DNA from: Trichomonas vaginalis G3
Lineage: Eukaryota > Parabasalia > Trichomonadida > Trichomonadidae
DNA: 64,000 bases
Assembly: GCF_026262505.1 (NCBI RefSeq)
Contig: NC_067206.1
Location: forward strand, 23,079,896 to 23,143,895
Direction of reading: 5' to 3'
Below, piece after piece: positions 51,034 through 60,262 of the stretch; position 1 is the first letter of the stretch, and the number at the start of each line of letters is the position of its first letter. The notes beneath the pieces are model-generated. The model worked only from the letters and a program-made list of their open reading frames with translations, was not told the origin of the DNA and did no database searches. A program made the position numbers and the translations under genes.

Positions 51034-51402
51034 ATGAAACCGATTTTAAAAATAAATGAAACAGAGGAGGAGGAAATTAATGAAAGTGAAGATGTTCAAC
51101 AAAAAATAAACGTTGTTAAACCAATTACTGAAATAAAAATTTTTTCATCTGTTGAAGAATTTAATGACTATTATGCTAATAATAAAAAATTATTTGAAGA
51201 ATTGACAACGTGTAAATTGAATAAAATGTTTAAAGTTGATGGATTCAAAATTTCAAAAATAAAAGGAGTGGTTAGTTTGAAATCTATTCCTCAATCAAGA
51301 ATCACCTCATTAATGAAAATAGATGATTTAACAAAAAGAATAGAAGAGATTGAAGAAAGAATAAATCAGATAATTGATATCATAAATTCAAATAATCATT
51401 AG
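51034..51402 (+). CDS. 122-residue family II protein, unknown function
   Basis: Whole-looking. Strongly acidic start (NETEEEEINESED), then VKPITEIKIFSSVEEFNDYY and the conserved KLNKMFKVDGFKISKIKGVV, ending in a helix that may be coiled coil (DLTKRIEEIEERINQIIDII). It is the outermost gene of the arm, next to the terminal repeat. No domain recognised. Confidence 0.55.
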   Translation: MKPILKINETEEEEINESEDVQQKINVVKPITEIKIFSSVEEFNDYYANNKKLFEELTTCKLNKMFKVDGFKISKIKGVVSLKSIPQSRITSLMKIDDLTKRIEEIEERINQIIDIINSNNH

Positions 51403-51681
51403 TTTCTTAAAGTTCTATGTTGATTCTGAGACATGAATTTTTAAAGTTTATTTTTTAAAAAAAATTTATTTTTTATTTCATTATGTATGGGCTGAGTGTA
51501 AATGTCTTACAATTTTGAAAATTTTTTAAATCTTGATTTATTCAAAAACGTAAGAATAAAAACCGTAAGAATCATACATTTTTTACTTCATATGTTAAAA
51601 AAAATGATACAAAATCGCTCGATATTGCATGAATTCTTACGTTTACAAAAAAAGTCACAAAACCCTTCAACATATACTATT

Positions 51682-51687
51682 TAGATA
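51682..51687. repeat. Target-site duplication, right of II-B
   Basis: TAGATA, matching 27981-27986. With this placement both terminal repeats start at the same base (A-A/G-TAGTA) and reach GAAGGG at the same distance. Confidence 0.6.
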
Positions 51688-51848
51688 TTTTAGAGTATTT
51701 ACAAAATAAATATGATATAAATGTATCGTACATTGGGTTTCCATGACAAAATTAATTAAGTCGAAGGCCAAATTTAACATTATTATTATTTCCTAAGAAT
51801 TTTATAAAAAATAAGGCAAAGGAGTATCAGTTAATAGTTTCTACGTTA

Positions 51849-52145
51849 TTATGGAGATGCTGATGCATCCTGTACAACAACCAACAAATAATCGTTATCA
51901 GGAGTAATTATAATTTCATTTTTATGTGATCTTATGCGAATCACATTCAAAGGGCTTGATACAAGCGTATTTTCGAGCGAAGATTTTGCTTTTCTGACAA
52001 ATTCTGTAATTAATCCAGCGTATTTTAATGTTTCTTGATCTGAAAATGTGCTTTTAACAGTTTGACCATTAAGCTTTAGAACCATTGATCCTATAACGCC
52101 TGGCTGTGCTCCAAAATTCTTTAACACTGCATCAATATCAGACAT
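51849..52145 (-). CDS. DYNLRB: Roadblock/LC7 dynein light chain
   Basis: A 98-residue protein of the DYNLRB family, which dimerises and binds dynein intermediate chains in cytoplasmic and ciliary dyneins. Matching blocks are PGVIGSMVLKLNGQTVKSTF, TLKYAGLITEFVRKAKSSL, LNVIRIRSHKNEIIITPDND and the end YLLVVVQD, aligning over the whole length with human DYNLRB1. I start at MSDIDAVLKNF (ATG at 52145); the upstream in-frame extension has no counterpart in the family. It lies 168 bp from the end of the palindromic element. Confidence 0.9.
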   Translation of the reverse strand: MSDIDAVLKNFGAQPGVIGSMVLKLNGQTVKSTFSDQETLKYAGLITEFVRKAKSSLENTLVSSPLNVIRIRSHKNEIIITPDNDYLLVVVQDASASP

Positions 52146-52229
52146 TGATAAAAAATAATCGTTATATTTTATAAATTTTTGCCATATATGTTTGTTGCGT
52201 GGCAGAATGGACACTAAAGATTGACAGAA

Positions 52230-52312
52230 AAAGCAATTCTTCCTCTGAATGCGGGAAACTCTGAATAAATTAACATTTGGACAAAGTTTCCAGCAATCAG
52301 AGGAAGAATTGC
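52230..52312. repeat. Inverted repeat near the roadblock gene
   Basis: AGCAATTCTTCCTCTGA and its perfect complement TCAGAGGAAGAATTGCT flank a second stem GGAAACT / AGTTTCC. It shares the GCAATC-AG...GATTGC style of the other hairpin clusters, so it may be another member of that dispersed family. Confidence 0.7.
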
Positions 52313-52540
52313 TGGCATTGGTGTACTGATTTATAACCAGTACATCATGGTCTACAATTCTTCACACAAAGTTCAAAAACTTGGGTACAATTACATCTGA
52401 TTTGACTCAAGTTTGTTATTGGGTGAGATATATATATATTATAGTCAAATTCTATTTCTGAGAGCAGTGTTAAATTATGTTTTTGTGCTGAAATTAATAC
52501 AAATATAGAAAATAATATTTACAGTAACAAAGAAAAACAC

Positions 52541-53236
52541 TTATGAGCGTTGTTCCATAATAGGTAAATCATCAAGATTAACTGAATTAAGATTATCAAG
52601 TTCTACGTAAAGAGGACGAGTAAATCTCCAATATGCTAACGCAATTGTTGCAGCAACGTAAAGAGCAAATAAAACTACAAGGAAGTAAACAAATCTCTGG
52701 AAATATATTACTTTGCGACCTAATTTGGCTTCTTCTTCTGTATCTACATCCATTGAAACGTTTCTGGGCATGTAACACTGCTGGCGAAATGAATTCCATC
52801 TGCATGGACTTCTACAATGATCGATGTCTTTAGCAGAAGCGCAGATAGAGCGACTGCAAGTCCATTTATTAAATTTCCAATCTTCTTGTTTACAATTTGC
52901 ATAAAATGCATGTGTGTCTGTACCTTCCAAGCAAACACCAAGAGATTCACACCAGCCGCAGTTGCCAAATACTGATGTAGAAACGCATTTTGAGCATGCA
53001 TCATCTGAAAATGTGTTAAAACAGCGTCCAAGTTCTTTTGTTGCTGTATAAATCATTTGCCCATGGTCTTTGCACGCTTGGATTTCTGTTTCTGTTGATT
53101 CGATCGGATAACATTTTGATTGTTCAAGGCAATAGCCACATCCGTAGATTGAAAGACAAGCATCAGCGTCAAATGAAAATATTGGACAAATGGAGGATGA
53201 ACTGACGCATGTAATATAAAAGAAAGTAAAAATCAT
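52541..53236 (-). CDS. PSI-domain type I membrane protein
   Basis: A 231-residue protein with an N-terminal signal peptide (MIFTFFYITCVSSS). Two or three small cysteine-rich PSI/plexin-repeat-like modules follow (CLSIYGCGYCLEQSKCYP, CSKCVSTSVFGNCGWCESLGVC, CRSPCRWNSFRQQC). A transmembrane helix lies at about residues 180-205 (FVYFLVVLFALYVAATIALA), then a short acidic cytoplasmic tail ending LDDLPIMEQRS. It has an extracellular or lumenal ectodomain; the ligand is unknown. Many trichomonad surface proteins have short cytoplasmic tails. No exact orthologue recognised. Confidence 0.7.
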   Translation of the reverse strand: MIFTFFYITCVSSSSICPIFSFDADACLSIYGCGYCLEQSKCYPIESTETEIQACKDHGQMIYTATKELGRCFNTFSDDACSKCVSTSVFGNCGWCESLGVCLEGTDTHAFYANCKQEDWKFNKWTCSRSICASAKDIDHCRSPCRWNSFRQQCYMPRNVSMDVDTEEEAKLGRKVIYFQRFVYFLVVLFALYVAATIALAYWRFTRPLYVELDNLNSVNLDDLPIMEQRS

Positions 53237-53315
53237 TTGATTTATGAAATTTGACAGTTTACATTTGGCAAATTTGACAAAGTGAAGGTTTTAATAAACT
53301 TGTCAGTTTTATTAT

Positions 53316-54473
53316 ATGACCAAATACGCACTATCGTCGTCTAAAATTTTTGAAATTAAAAACGTTCATCAAATGTTTTCAAAAGCAGAAATAGAGAATA
53401 TTGTCGAGCATTTGAAGCCATTCCCAATTGAACAGTGGGGCAGTCATGAGTGGCTCAAGCAAATGATAGGAATTGAAAAAATTAACGTTCAGGCACATGT
53501 TGAAGCATCATCTAATAAGTTCGAGTCAGTTGTCGACTGTATCAAGACACATGACAAGTTCGAAGTCCTTGTGCATGAACTTATTGCAACAGATATGTGT
53601 CTTAATAACATGTTTTCCAAATTTAAATCCAAATTACCACAACAAGCCTTTGCAAGAGTATTTGTTGTTGAAAGATCACTCAGTACACTTTTAACACTTC
53701 TTGGTTTTGTTGTTTTCAAACCAGAAAGTCTCTCATCTGAGGGTTTACTTCCATTAATCGATTTCTGTGCAGCAAAACTTGCGCAACTTACAAAAATGGA
53801 TGTTGGTGATATCGATCCTACCAAGGAACAAGATCCACTTCTTCCAAAATTCCAAATTTGTTTTGGAGCTCTTTCAATAATTTGGTGTATTGCCTGTGCA
53901 ACACCAGATCCAGGTTTTCCGATCTCTGTTACAAAACGCCTTGTCAATGAAGACGATTTAATACCAACCCTTTGCGAGCTTGTCATCAAACAACCATGGA
54001 GAACAATTCGCAAAGGAAAAGTTCTCAAATGGGGAGACAATGCACTTATGGAACTCGAAAAGAAGGATGCCCTTAGAGTATGCAAATCAGAAGCTCACGC
54101 ATGGACAGCAATTCAGCAGCTTCTTGAGCCAAGATGCCTAGAATTGACAAATTGGAATGACTCAAGGAGAGAATCACTTCTACACGTTGAAGGAATGCTT
54201 TCTGAAGTGTTAATTGACCAGTTACCTCCATTGCAATCACTTAAGAGAGCTCTCCAGTACTTAAGAGTCAACATTCCTCCACCTCCAAAGTTCCAAGCTA
54301 TTATTGAACAGATCCCTCCAATGAAGGAAGAGTTTGACAGAAATTGGGACTGGAATTCGCTTTCTGATAAATGTTTCAACAAATACTTCAAGACATCTCC
54401 ACAACAGGCTCAGGCTGAGCTTCAGATGATATCGGAATATCTGTCAATCTTTGCTAATTTAGAAGGACAATAA
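53316..54473 (+). CDS. ZMYND10: ZMYND10 (BLU) homologue lacking the MYND zinc finger
   Basis: A 385-residue cytoplasmic factor; in animals ZMYND10 works with LRRC6 and HSP90-type chaperones to assemble axonemal dynein arms. Family agreement: FPIEQWGSHEWLKQMIGIEKINVQA (human: [22 protein letters not shown]), VHELIATDMCLNNMF, TLCELVIKQPWRTIRKGKVLKWGDN (human: [25 protein letters not shown]), LIDQLPPLQSL and IIEQIPPMKEEFDRN. The human protein is 440 residues with a C-terminal MYND finger; this frame stops in TAAA just before that position, and no Cys/His cluster follows. It fits a flagellated host and sits near a dynein light chain gene. Confidence 0.83.
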   Translation: MTKYALSSSKIFEIKNVHQMFSKAEIENIVEHLKPFPIEQWGSHEWLKQMIGIEKINVQAHVEASSNKFESVVDCIKTHDKFEVLVHELIATDMCLNNMFSKFKSKLPQQAFARVFVVERSLSTLLTLLGFVVFKPESLSSEGLLPLIDFCAAKLAQLTKMDVGDIDPTKEQDPLLPKFQICFGALSIIWCIACATPDPGFPISVTKRLVNEDDLIPTLCELVIKQPWRTIRKGKVLKWGDNALMELEKKDALRVCKSEAHAWTAIQQLLEPRCLELTNWNDSRRESLLHVEGMLSEVLIDQLPPLQSLKRALQYLRVNIPPPPKFQAIIEQIPPMKEEFDRNWDWNSLSDKCFNKYFKTSPQQAQAELQMISEYLSIFANLEGQ

Positions 54474-54771
54474 AATTGTTATATAAAAATTTATTATATT
54501 GTGTTTTTACTATTTGGATATTATTATTTGCACAGGCAATATATCCAGTTATGACATGATTTATCGATGTCGGAATTTCAACACGAATTGCCAAACTTTG
54601 CAACCCTTGGATAATCAAAAATAAAATGAAGAAAAAGGAGAAAAAAAATAGGTCCTAAAACTAAATACTTCGGACCAATTGCCAAAATGACCCCAGGGTT
54701 GCCAAGTCTGCATCCTTGGATGCTTGCAATAAGAGAGTTTTATATAAATTTGTAAAAAATAGGGTATAATT
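54474..54771. other. Spacer before the II-C element
   Basis: About 300 bp of AT-rich sequence containing a repeated phrase (GGTTGCCAAGTCTGCATCCTTGG and a similar one with CCAAACTTTGCAACCCTTGG). No gene seen. Confidence 0.5.
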
Positions 54772-54924
54772 AGTAGTATGATATGAAGGGTTGTGTGACT
54801 TTTTTTGTTACATCTATATATAGACGATACATTAAAATATTTATATACTAAACACATTAAAAAATTAACATTAATTTTAAAATAATTTATTTTTTTATCT
54901 TTTATAAAAGAAGCTATATATAGA

Positions 54925-55137
54925 TGATGTCAGATATTCCGCGATTAATTAAACATTGTTTAAATCCTGAATGGGTTTAAATATCATCCATGTAAAATTT
55001 TAGAACTTGGTAACGAAAAACTTCAGAAAAAATTAAACGCAAGACTATCAAAAGATAAAGTTGAAATAAAAAATAAACTCGCTAAAGGTAATGGTAATGA
55101 TGAAGATGAATTTGATGAGTTCAACATTGAACTTTAA
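54925..55137 (+). pseudogene. Relative of the 84-residue terminal gene, broken
   Basis: Its readable C-terminal half resembles 11350-11604 (EKLQKKLN motif, acidic end). Fossil, broken. Confidence 0.4.
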
Positions 55138-55141
55138 GAAA

Positions 55142-55510
55142 CTAATGATTATTTGAATTTATGAAATCAATTATTTGATTCATTCTTTCTTCAATCTCTT
55201 CTATTCTTTTTGTTAAATCATCTATTTTCATTAATGAGGTGATTCTTGATTGAGGAATAGATTTCAAACTAACCACTCCTTTTATTTTTGAAATTTTGAA
55301 TCCATCAACTTTAAACATTTTATTCAATTTACACGTTGTCAATTCTTCAAATAATTTTTTATTATTAGCATAATAGTCATTAAATTCTTCAACAGATGAA
55401 AAATTTTTTATTTCAGTAATTGGTTTAACAACGTTTATTTTTTGTTGAACATTTTCACTTTCATTTATTTCTTCCTCCTCTGTTTCATTTATTTTTAAAA
55501 TCGGTTTCAT
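55142..55510 (-). CDS. 122-residue family II protein, II-C copy
   Basis: Whole copy with only a handful of residue differences from 51034-51402 (for example ESENVQQK against ESEDVQQK). Function unknown. Confidence 0.55.
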   Translation of the reverse strand: MKPILKINETEEEEINESENVQQKINVVKPITEIKNFSSVEEFNDYYANNKKLFEELTTCKLNKMFKVDGFKISKIKGVVSLKSIPQSRITSLMKIDDLTKRIEEIEERMNQIIDFINSNNH

Positions 55511-55577
55511 TTATCATTAAATAAAAATTAGAATATAAGTGATGAAATATATTTTTTTAATTAATATTAAATCAGAA

Positions 55578-55814
55578 ATGGCGGCAGGATTCTTTAAAAA
55601 ATTATGGGATGGAATTAAGAAAGCTGCAGGTTGGGTTTATAAAAAGATTATTAAACCCGTTGCAAACTTTTTGGCACCAGTAGCGAAAACGGCAGGAACT
55701 ATCATAGGTGGAGTATTAGGTACTAAAGCAGGTAATCCAGCGATGGGAGCACAAGCAGGTAACGCAATTGGTGGAATAGCTGAAGGAATACTTAATAAAA
55801 TAGGGGGTAGATAG
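55578..55814 (+). CDS. Amphipathic and glycine-rich small protein, II-C copy
   Basis: I start at MAAGFFKKLWDG as in the other copies; the frame is open further upstream but that part lacks conservation. Identical to the right-arm II-B copy. Confidence 0.55.
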   Translation: MAAGFFKKLWDGIKKAAGWVYKKIIKPVANFLAPVAKTAGTIIGGVLGTKAGNPAMGAQAGNAIGGIAEGILNKIGGR

Positions 55815-55843
55815 TGGAAAAATAAATTATTTTAAAATTATTT

Positions 55844-56059
55844 TTATCTTAGTATCGGTTGTAGTCTTTGATAAACTTTTTCTCCTTTATTTAATACTTC
55901 TCTTATTGGGGCAGCTTTTGGTGTTATTGATTCAGCAACGTCACTAATTGCTTCTTTATTCTTAAATATCCAATTTGCTCCCTTCTTCATTGTTTCCCAA
56001 ACTTTACTCGCTCCTCTTTTTACTTTATCCCACAGTTTCTTAAATATACCTGCCGCCAT
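55844..56059 (-). CDS. Amphipathic cationic small protein (71 residues), II-C copy
   Basis: Differs from the II-B copies at a single residue (KRGASKVWE against KRGAHKVWE). Confidence 0.58.
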   Translation of the reverse strand: MAAGIFKKLWDKVKRGASKVWETMKKGANWIFKNKEAISDVAESITPKAAPIREVLNKGEKVYQRLQPILR

Positions 56060-56128
56060 AGTTGATTATTTCATTAAAATTAAAAATTCATTTTCATCTT
56101 TTAATTTTGATTTTTTATTTATTAATAA

Positions 56129-57769
56129 ATGACGACTAACTATTTGGTGCCAAACACTAAACCGATTAATGGAAATGTGTTTCATTCATTCGAAAAGATA
56201 AATGAAATATTCGCAAAGAATGACGGTAGAAGATATTATAGAGAACTTGAAAGTTCATGCTATGACTCTGCTGCTCCATATTTTGATGATAAACAAACTC
56301 ATTTAAGAATTACAAACCCGGCTCATGATGTGAACCAATTAGGTGACACATATATTAAACGCAAAGTTAAAGCAACTCTAGTTTCAAATAAAGCTTTCAC
56401 ATGTGATGCCGCTTTTAAATGCATGCGTTTATTCGTTGGTTACAAATCATCAAATCAAAGCTTTAAACAATTAGAAGTAGAAACCGAAAGAGGTGATGCC
56501 GGTTATCTTCAGATGGATTGCGCCCGTGAATCTTTCGCATTTGCAACATATAAACCAAAATCAGAAAGGAAAGTTAAAAAGTTTGTTCATTCGTTATATA
56601 ATAATGTTCAAAAATATGATAACTCAGTATGTGGTAAATATATTGACCCTTCAGAAGTTTTCAAGAACGCAAATGAAGAAGTTGATATCACTTTTGATAT
56701 GATTATTCCGGTAAATGATTTGTTAGCATTTCAGGCGTTCGATGATTATCCTAAATCATTTGGTGAAATCATTCTTAAATATTATGTTTTCAGGGATACT
56801 TTAGTATTTTGTCAGGTTGACCCGTTAAGAGTTGCTGATTTACAAAATTATGTTTATGAAAAGATAACTGATGAAAATTATGAAAAGATTATGAATCATG
56901 TTTATAAATATGATCGCAAATTCCAACAAATCGGACTTCCCGCCAAATTAATTACAAGCTTAGCCGCTACATCTGCTGATGCAACAGTTGATGGTGTTAT
57001 TATTTCATGCACAAAGATGGAAGTTTTAGAGGATAAATGCATTACACCAGGATACGGTTTAATTGAAGAATCAGTTAAAGCAATACCACGTTTATTCAGT
57101 AAGGAAGATCCATTCATGATTCCAGCTCAACATATTGACGTTCGTTCACTAAATGGAGGTTGCATCACTCCTGAAGGTATTAGCTCAGATTTCTCATACG
57201 CTCTTCATAATGTTACAGATGTTGTGTTAGCATTTCCGAAGAATGCAATGCAAAGAACAGTTTTAGAAAATCCAATGCTTCGAGGTCTTCAGGTCACTAT
57301 AGATTCCAGAAACTTCCCCGATCAAGCGATGACCACAGTGGGTGACATATTCTTTACACGTATGCTTCAAGCTTCTGATTTAGATGGAGTGAATGAATGC
57401 ACAGAAGAATACGAGGACTCATTAACTAGACCACTGAATGCAGATGATGGCACACCATTAGCTAGAACATGGAAAGACCAAACCTCATTCTTATGCACTA
57501 TTCCAGTTCAACGTGATGGAGCGGGTATATTCTTTGATGGATTAGAAACTTTCAACTCACAAGTTACAGTACAAGTGAAAGCTTATCCAATCATTCAGGG
57601 TGAAAATGACACTTACTGTTCAAAGGTGACAAATCCTCCTCAGGTTTGGTTTACTAGGACTACGTATTGGACATGGACACCGGATGAAGGTTTGAAATAT
57701 CATTCAACAGGTACACCACCACAGTATAGAAGTTCATATGATGAAATATTGATGAATAGAAATGTTTAA
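56129..57769 (+). CDS. Major capsid protein candidate (546 residues), II-C copy
   Basis: Same length as both II-B copies with fewer than ten amino-acid differences, while many more third-position changes are visible. That pattern indicates selection on the protein before integration. The basis for the capsid call is given at 29248-30888. Confidence 0.62.
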   Translation: MTTNYLVPNTKPINGNVFHSFEKINEIFAKNDGRRYYRELESSCYDSAAPYFDDKQTHLRITNPAHDVNQLGDTYIKRKVKATLVSNKAFTCDAAFKCMRLFVGYKSSNQSFKQLEVETERGDAGYLQMDCARESFAFATYKPKSERKVKKFVHSLYNNVQKYDNSVCGKYIDPSEVFKNANEEVDITFDMIIPVNDLLAFQAFDDYPKSFGEIILKYYVFRDTLVFCQVDPLRVADLQNYVYEKITDENYEKIMNHVYKYDRKFQQIGLPAKLITSLAATSADATVDGVIISCTKMEVLEDKCITPGYGLIEESVKAIPRLFSKEDPFMIPAQHIDVRSLNGGCITPEGISSDFSYALHNVTDVVLAFPKNAMQRTVLENPMLRGLQVTIDSRNFPDQAMTTVGDIFFTRMLQASDLDGVNECTEEYEDSLTRPLNADDGTPLARTWKDQTSFLCTIPVQRDGAGIFFDGLETFNSQVTVQVKAYPIIQGENDTYCSKVTNPPQVWFTRTTYWTWTPDEGLKYHSTGTPPQYRSSYDEILMNRNV

Positions 57770-57793
57770 AATTATAAATTTATTTTTGATTAA

Positions 57794-58621
57794 ATGGATT
57801 TAAATTCATCCACCCCTTATGAAGAATTAGCGGGAGTATATAATACATACGTAGATGATATGATTAATGAAGCATTGAGTGATAATAGAAATGCTCTATC
57901 TAAGGAAAAATTAATGAAAATTCCATATTCTGAATGTTATTTAAATTCAATCACTGCAGCAATTGGTAAACAAAATAAAGGTAAAACATTAACGATATTA
58001 AAACAAATTATCATTATTGCTAACACTTCACCCTATTCACATGTGTTAATTTATATCAACCGTTCAGGTTCACCTTCAGATGATACATTTGAATCTTTAA
58101 AGCATTTAATCAAAATTCCAATTATTTATTTATCTCAAGAAGAAGCAGAAGATTATTTAAAAAACTTTTTAATGTATAAAGAATTATATAATACAATCAA
58201 GAAGCAAGGATTAGAGGATAAAATTATTGATAAACAACGGGATGAATTATTTGAAACACTTTCTATTTCAAATTTTGATAGAGAATTTTTGCATTCACTC
58301 ATTTTTCTAGATGATGCAGTGAAATCAAAACTAATAACAAATGAGAAATCATATTTTAATCAGTTATTAACTCAATGTCGACACATTCAGTGTTCATTCT
58401 TTATGGCTGTTCAATACTTCAAAGCATTAAGCACAAACATTAAATCAAATCTATCAACACTTTTCATTTTCAGTGGGTTTAGTCGTCAACAGTTGAACGT
58501 TATGCTTTATCAAGTGAATTTACCAATGAGCATTAATGAACTTTACACACAATATCAGCAATTAGGTGAACATGGAAAAATAATAGTTGATTTAAATAAA
58601 GGAAGTGTTAAATTTGATTAA
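57794..58621 (+). CDS. Packaging ATPase, II-C copy
   Basis: Whole 275-residue copy with Walker A GKQNKGKT and Walker B IFLDDA unchanged, 24 bp after the capsid candidate. Confidence 0.72.
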   Translation: MDLNSSTPYEELAGVYNTYVDDMINEALSDNRNALSKEKLMKIPYSECYLNSITAAIGKQNKGKTLTILKQIIIIANTSPYSHVLIYINRSGSPSDDTFESLKHLIKIPIIYLSQEEAEDYLKNFLMYKELYNTIKKQGLEDKIIDKQRDELFETLSISNFDREFLHSLIFLDDAVKSKLITNEKSYFNQLLTQCRHIQCSFFMAVQYFKALSTNIKSNLSTLFIFSGFSRQQLNVMLYQVNLPMSINELYTQYQQLGEHGKIIVDLNKGSVKFD

Positions 58622-58661
58622 CTTTTTATAATTAATTTTTATTTTTTATTTATAATTAAAC

Positions 58662-59561
58662 ATGACAGAAATAGCAAATCTTCTACAGGTTCCATTAAAA
58701 CAAGGAACAAACAAAAAGGGTGCATATAATAGAACTATGAAAGTTCCTGATGGAATGAAAGAATTAGTTCATATTGTTGCTGGTCTTCAAAAAGATGTTA
58801 AACAAATGAGAAACGTTTTAACATTACCAGAAGCTCAAGCATATGCCAAACGTCAAGGTCCAAATTGGGAAGCACACGAAGCAGACATTACGGGTCCAAA
58901 TGGAAAACCTGATGGTATAAATGAAGTTTTCGTTACTGATGGTCAAGGTAATATTAAAGTCATAAATGGTTACAAATTAACTATAACTGATTATCCTAAA
59001 CGTAAAGCATATAAGGAACGTTATCCTATGCAATTTGATGAAAATGGAAAAGCTGTTAAACAATACATTGGAGAAGGTGAAAATGGTCCAATTAATTCAT
59101 ACCGTTATAATCCATATTCTTATTTCAATGAAGAATTAAATGCTATTGAAGAGGGACCGGATGGATTACCACGATATTCTAACCAGTTTGATGGTCAATA
59201 TGCAAATATTAGACTTGAAATTTCAGCTAAGAAATTCTTTAAAGTTGCTTTATTCGATCCAGTTTTCGCAAATGTTAAAGATGAACTTAAACATCAATTC
59301 CAACCAATTATAGTAGCAAGAATTGCATCAGGTGCTTTATCTCAAGCATTCAAAGATTTAATTAAGAAACCATTATATCAGCAACGAGGTTTAACTTATG
59401 ATTTAGTTAAGGAATCAGATAAAAGAAAATTTGAGAAATCAGATGATTATAAGAATGCAATTAATGAATATATTAGGTCTATTAATTACAATGAAACAGC
59501 TAAAAATCAACTTCAAGAACAAATACAGGGAATAATAGATTCAAAACTTCCAGCAAAATAA
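58662..59561 (+). CDS. 299-residue family II protein, II-C copy
   Basis: Whole. The first 200 residues closely match II-B, but the last third is strongly diverged (for example [20 protein letters not shown] against [20 protein letters not shown]), ending [16 protein letters not shown]. The sudden change suggests recombination with a different family II lineage or relaxed constraint in the C-terminus. Confidence 0.55.
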   Translation: MTEIANLLQVPLKQGTNKKGAYNRTMKVPDGMKELVHIVAGLQKDVKQMRNVLTLPEAQAYAKRQGPNWEAHEADITGPNGKPDGINEVFVTDGQGNIKVINGYKLTITDYPKRKAYKERYPMQFDENGKAVKQYIGEGENGPINSYRYNPYSYFNEELNAIEEGPDGLPRYSNQFDGQYANIRLEISAKKFFKVALFDPVFANVKDELKHQFQPIIVARIASGALSQAFKDLIKKPLYQQRGLTYDLVKESDKRKFEKSDDYKNAINEYIRSINYNETAKNQLQEQIQGIIDSKLPAK

Positions 59562-59593
59562 AAGTTTAAATATATTTTTTTATTCGATTATAA

Positions 59594-60262
59594 ATGAGAA
59601 GACGTTTCACTAGTCAAAAGAACACTAACGCAAAAGCAGAGATTACGGTTGGTTATAACGTAAATGATGATAAATCACGAATTATTCAAAATGTTAAAGT
59701 TAATGTTAGCCCTGAACTAACAAGGTCAGCAACTCAACCAAATTTATTAACTCGTGACTTACCGAAACAGGAGAATGAAGAAAACCATGAGAATGGAGAC
59801 CCAATCATTTTATCTGAACCCGGTAAAGAACCTGTTGAAATTCCCACTTATTCAACATACCCCCCGCCTCTTTCATCAAACATCGAGAACCCATATAAAA
59901 TAGACATTAATTCTGAATTAATGAAAATTTACCGTGATATAATAATTAATAATTATGATTCAATAATAAATTTAATTGATCAATCCGGTTTAATTATTTT
60001 ACCTTATGAATCATTAATTCACATTATCGCCATTCTTTGTGATGTTCAAGATTCAGACGTTAAGATTCAATTTTTCATAGATGATGAGGTTTCATGCTGC
60101 GGAACAGTTGCAAAAATAAATCCTATAAAGGATATTAGCACAATTAAGATATCAAAGAACGGAACAACAACTGAACTTCATTTAACATATAATGATATTT
60201 ATAATAAAATAGTTGATGAATATAAAATATCACTTGAAAAATTCTTTGTTAAGGGTATTTAA
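59594..60262 (+). CDS. 222-residue family II protein, II-C copy
   Basis: Whole. N-terminus RRRFTSQKNTNAKAEITVGY, a Pro-rich linker (EIPTYSTYPPPLSSNIENP), then a folded-looking C-terminal domain (IYRDIIINNYDSIINLIDQS ... VKIQFFIDDEVSCCGTVAKI). It lacks the hairpin insert found in II-B. Function unknown. Confidence 0.55.
   Translation: MRRRFTSQKNTNAKAEITVGYNVNDDKSRIIQNVKVNVSPELTRSATQPNLLTRDLPKQENEENHENGDPIILSEPGKEPVEIPTYSTYPPPLSSNIENPYKIDINSELMKIYRDIIINNYDSIINLIDQSGLIILPYESLIHIIAILCDVQDSDVKIQFFIDDEVSCCGTVAKINPIKDISTIKISKNGTTTELHLTYNDIYNKIVDEYKISLEKFFVKGI

Larger units (their letters stand above)
27987..51681. mobile_element. Family II virus-like element in giant palindrome form (II-B)
   Basis: Two inverted arms, 27987-38495 and 38611-51681, flank a 115 bp spacer. 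Each arm runs from a terminal repeat through the 122-, 78- and 71-residue genes, capsid protein candidate, ATPase, 299-, 222-, 159- and 236-residue genes, fibre and iterons to the PrimPol-helicase gene near the centre. After removing the hAT-like insertion and three extra iteron units from the right arm, both arms are about 10.5 kb. TAGATA flanks both outer ends. The left arm has about a dozen breaks and the right arm about two. No integrase is present, so integration would have needed one supplied in trans. Confidence 0.8.

Noticed and set aside
27987-51681. Two separate family II elements inserted head to head by chance
   Set aside because: Neither arm has its own inner terminus, the arms are nearly identical to the hinge, and one 6 bp duplication flanks the whole. 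An assembly artefact remains possible and is listed with the finding.
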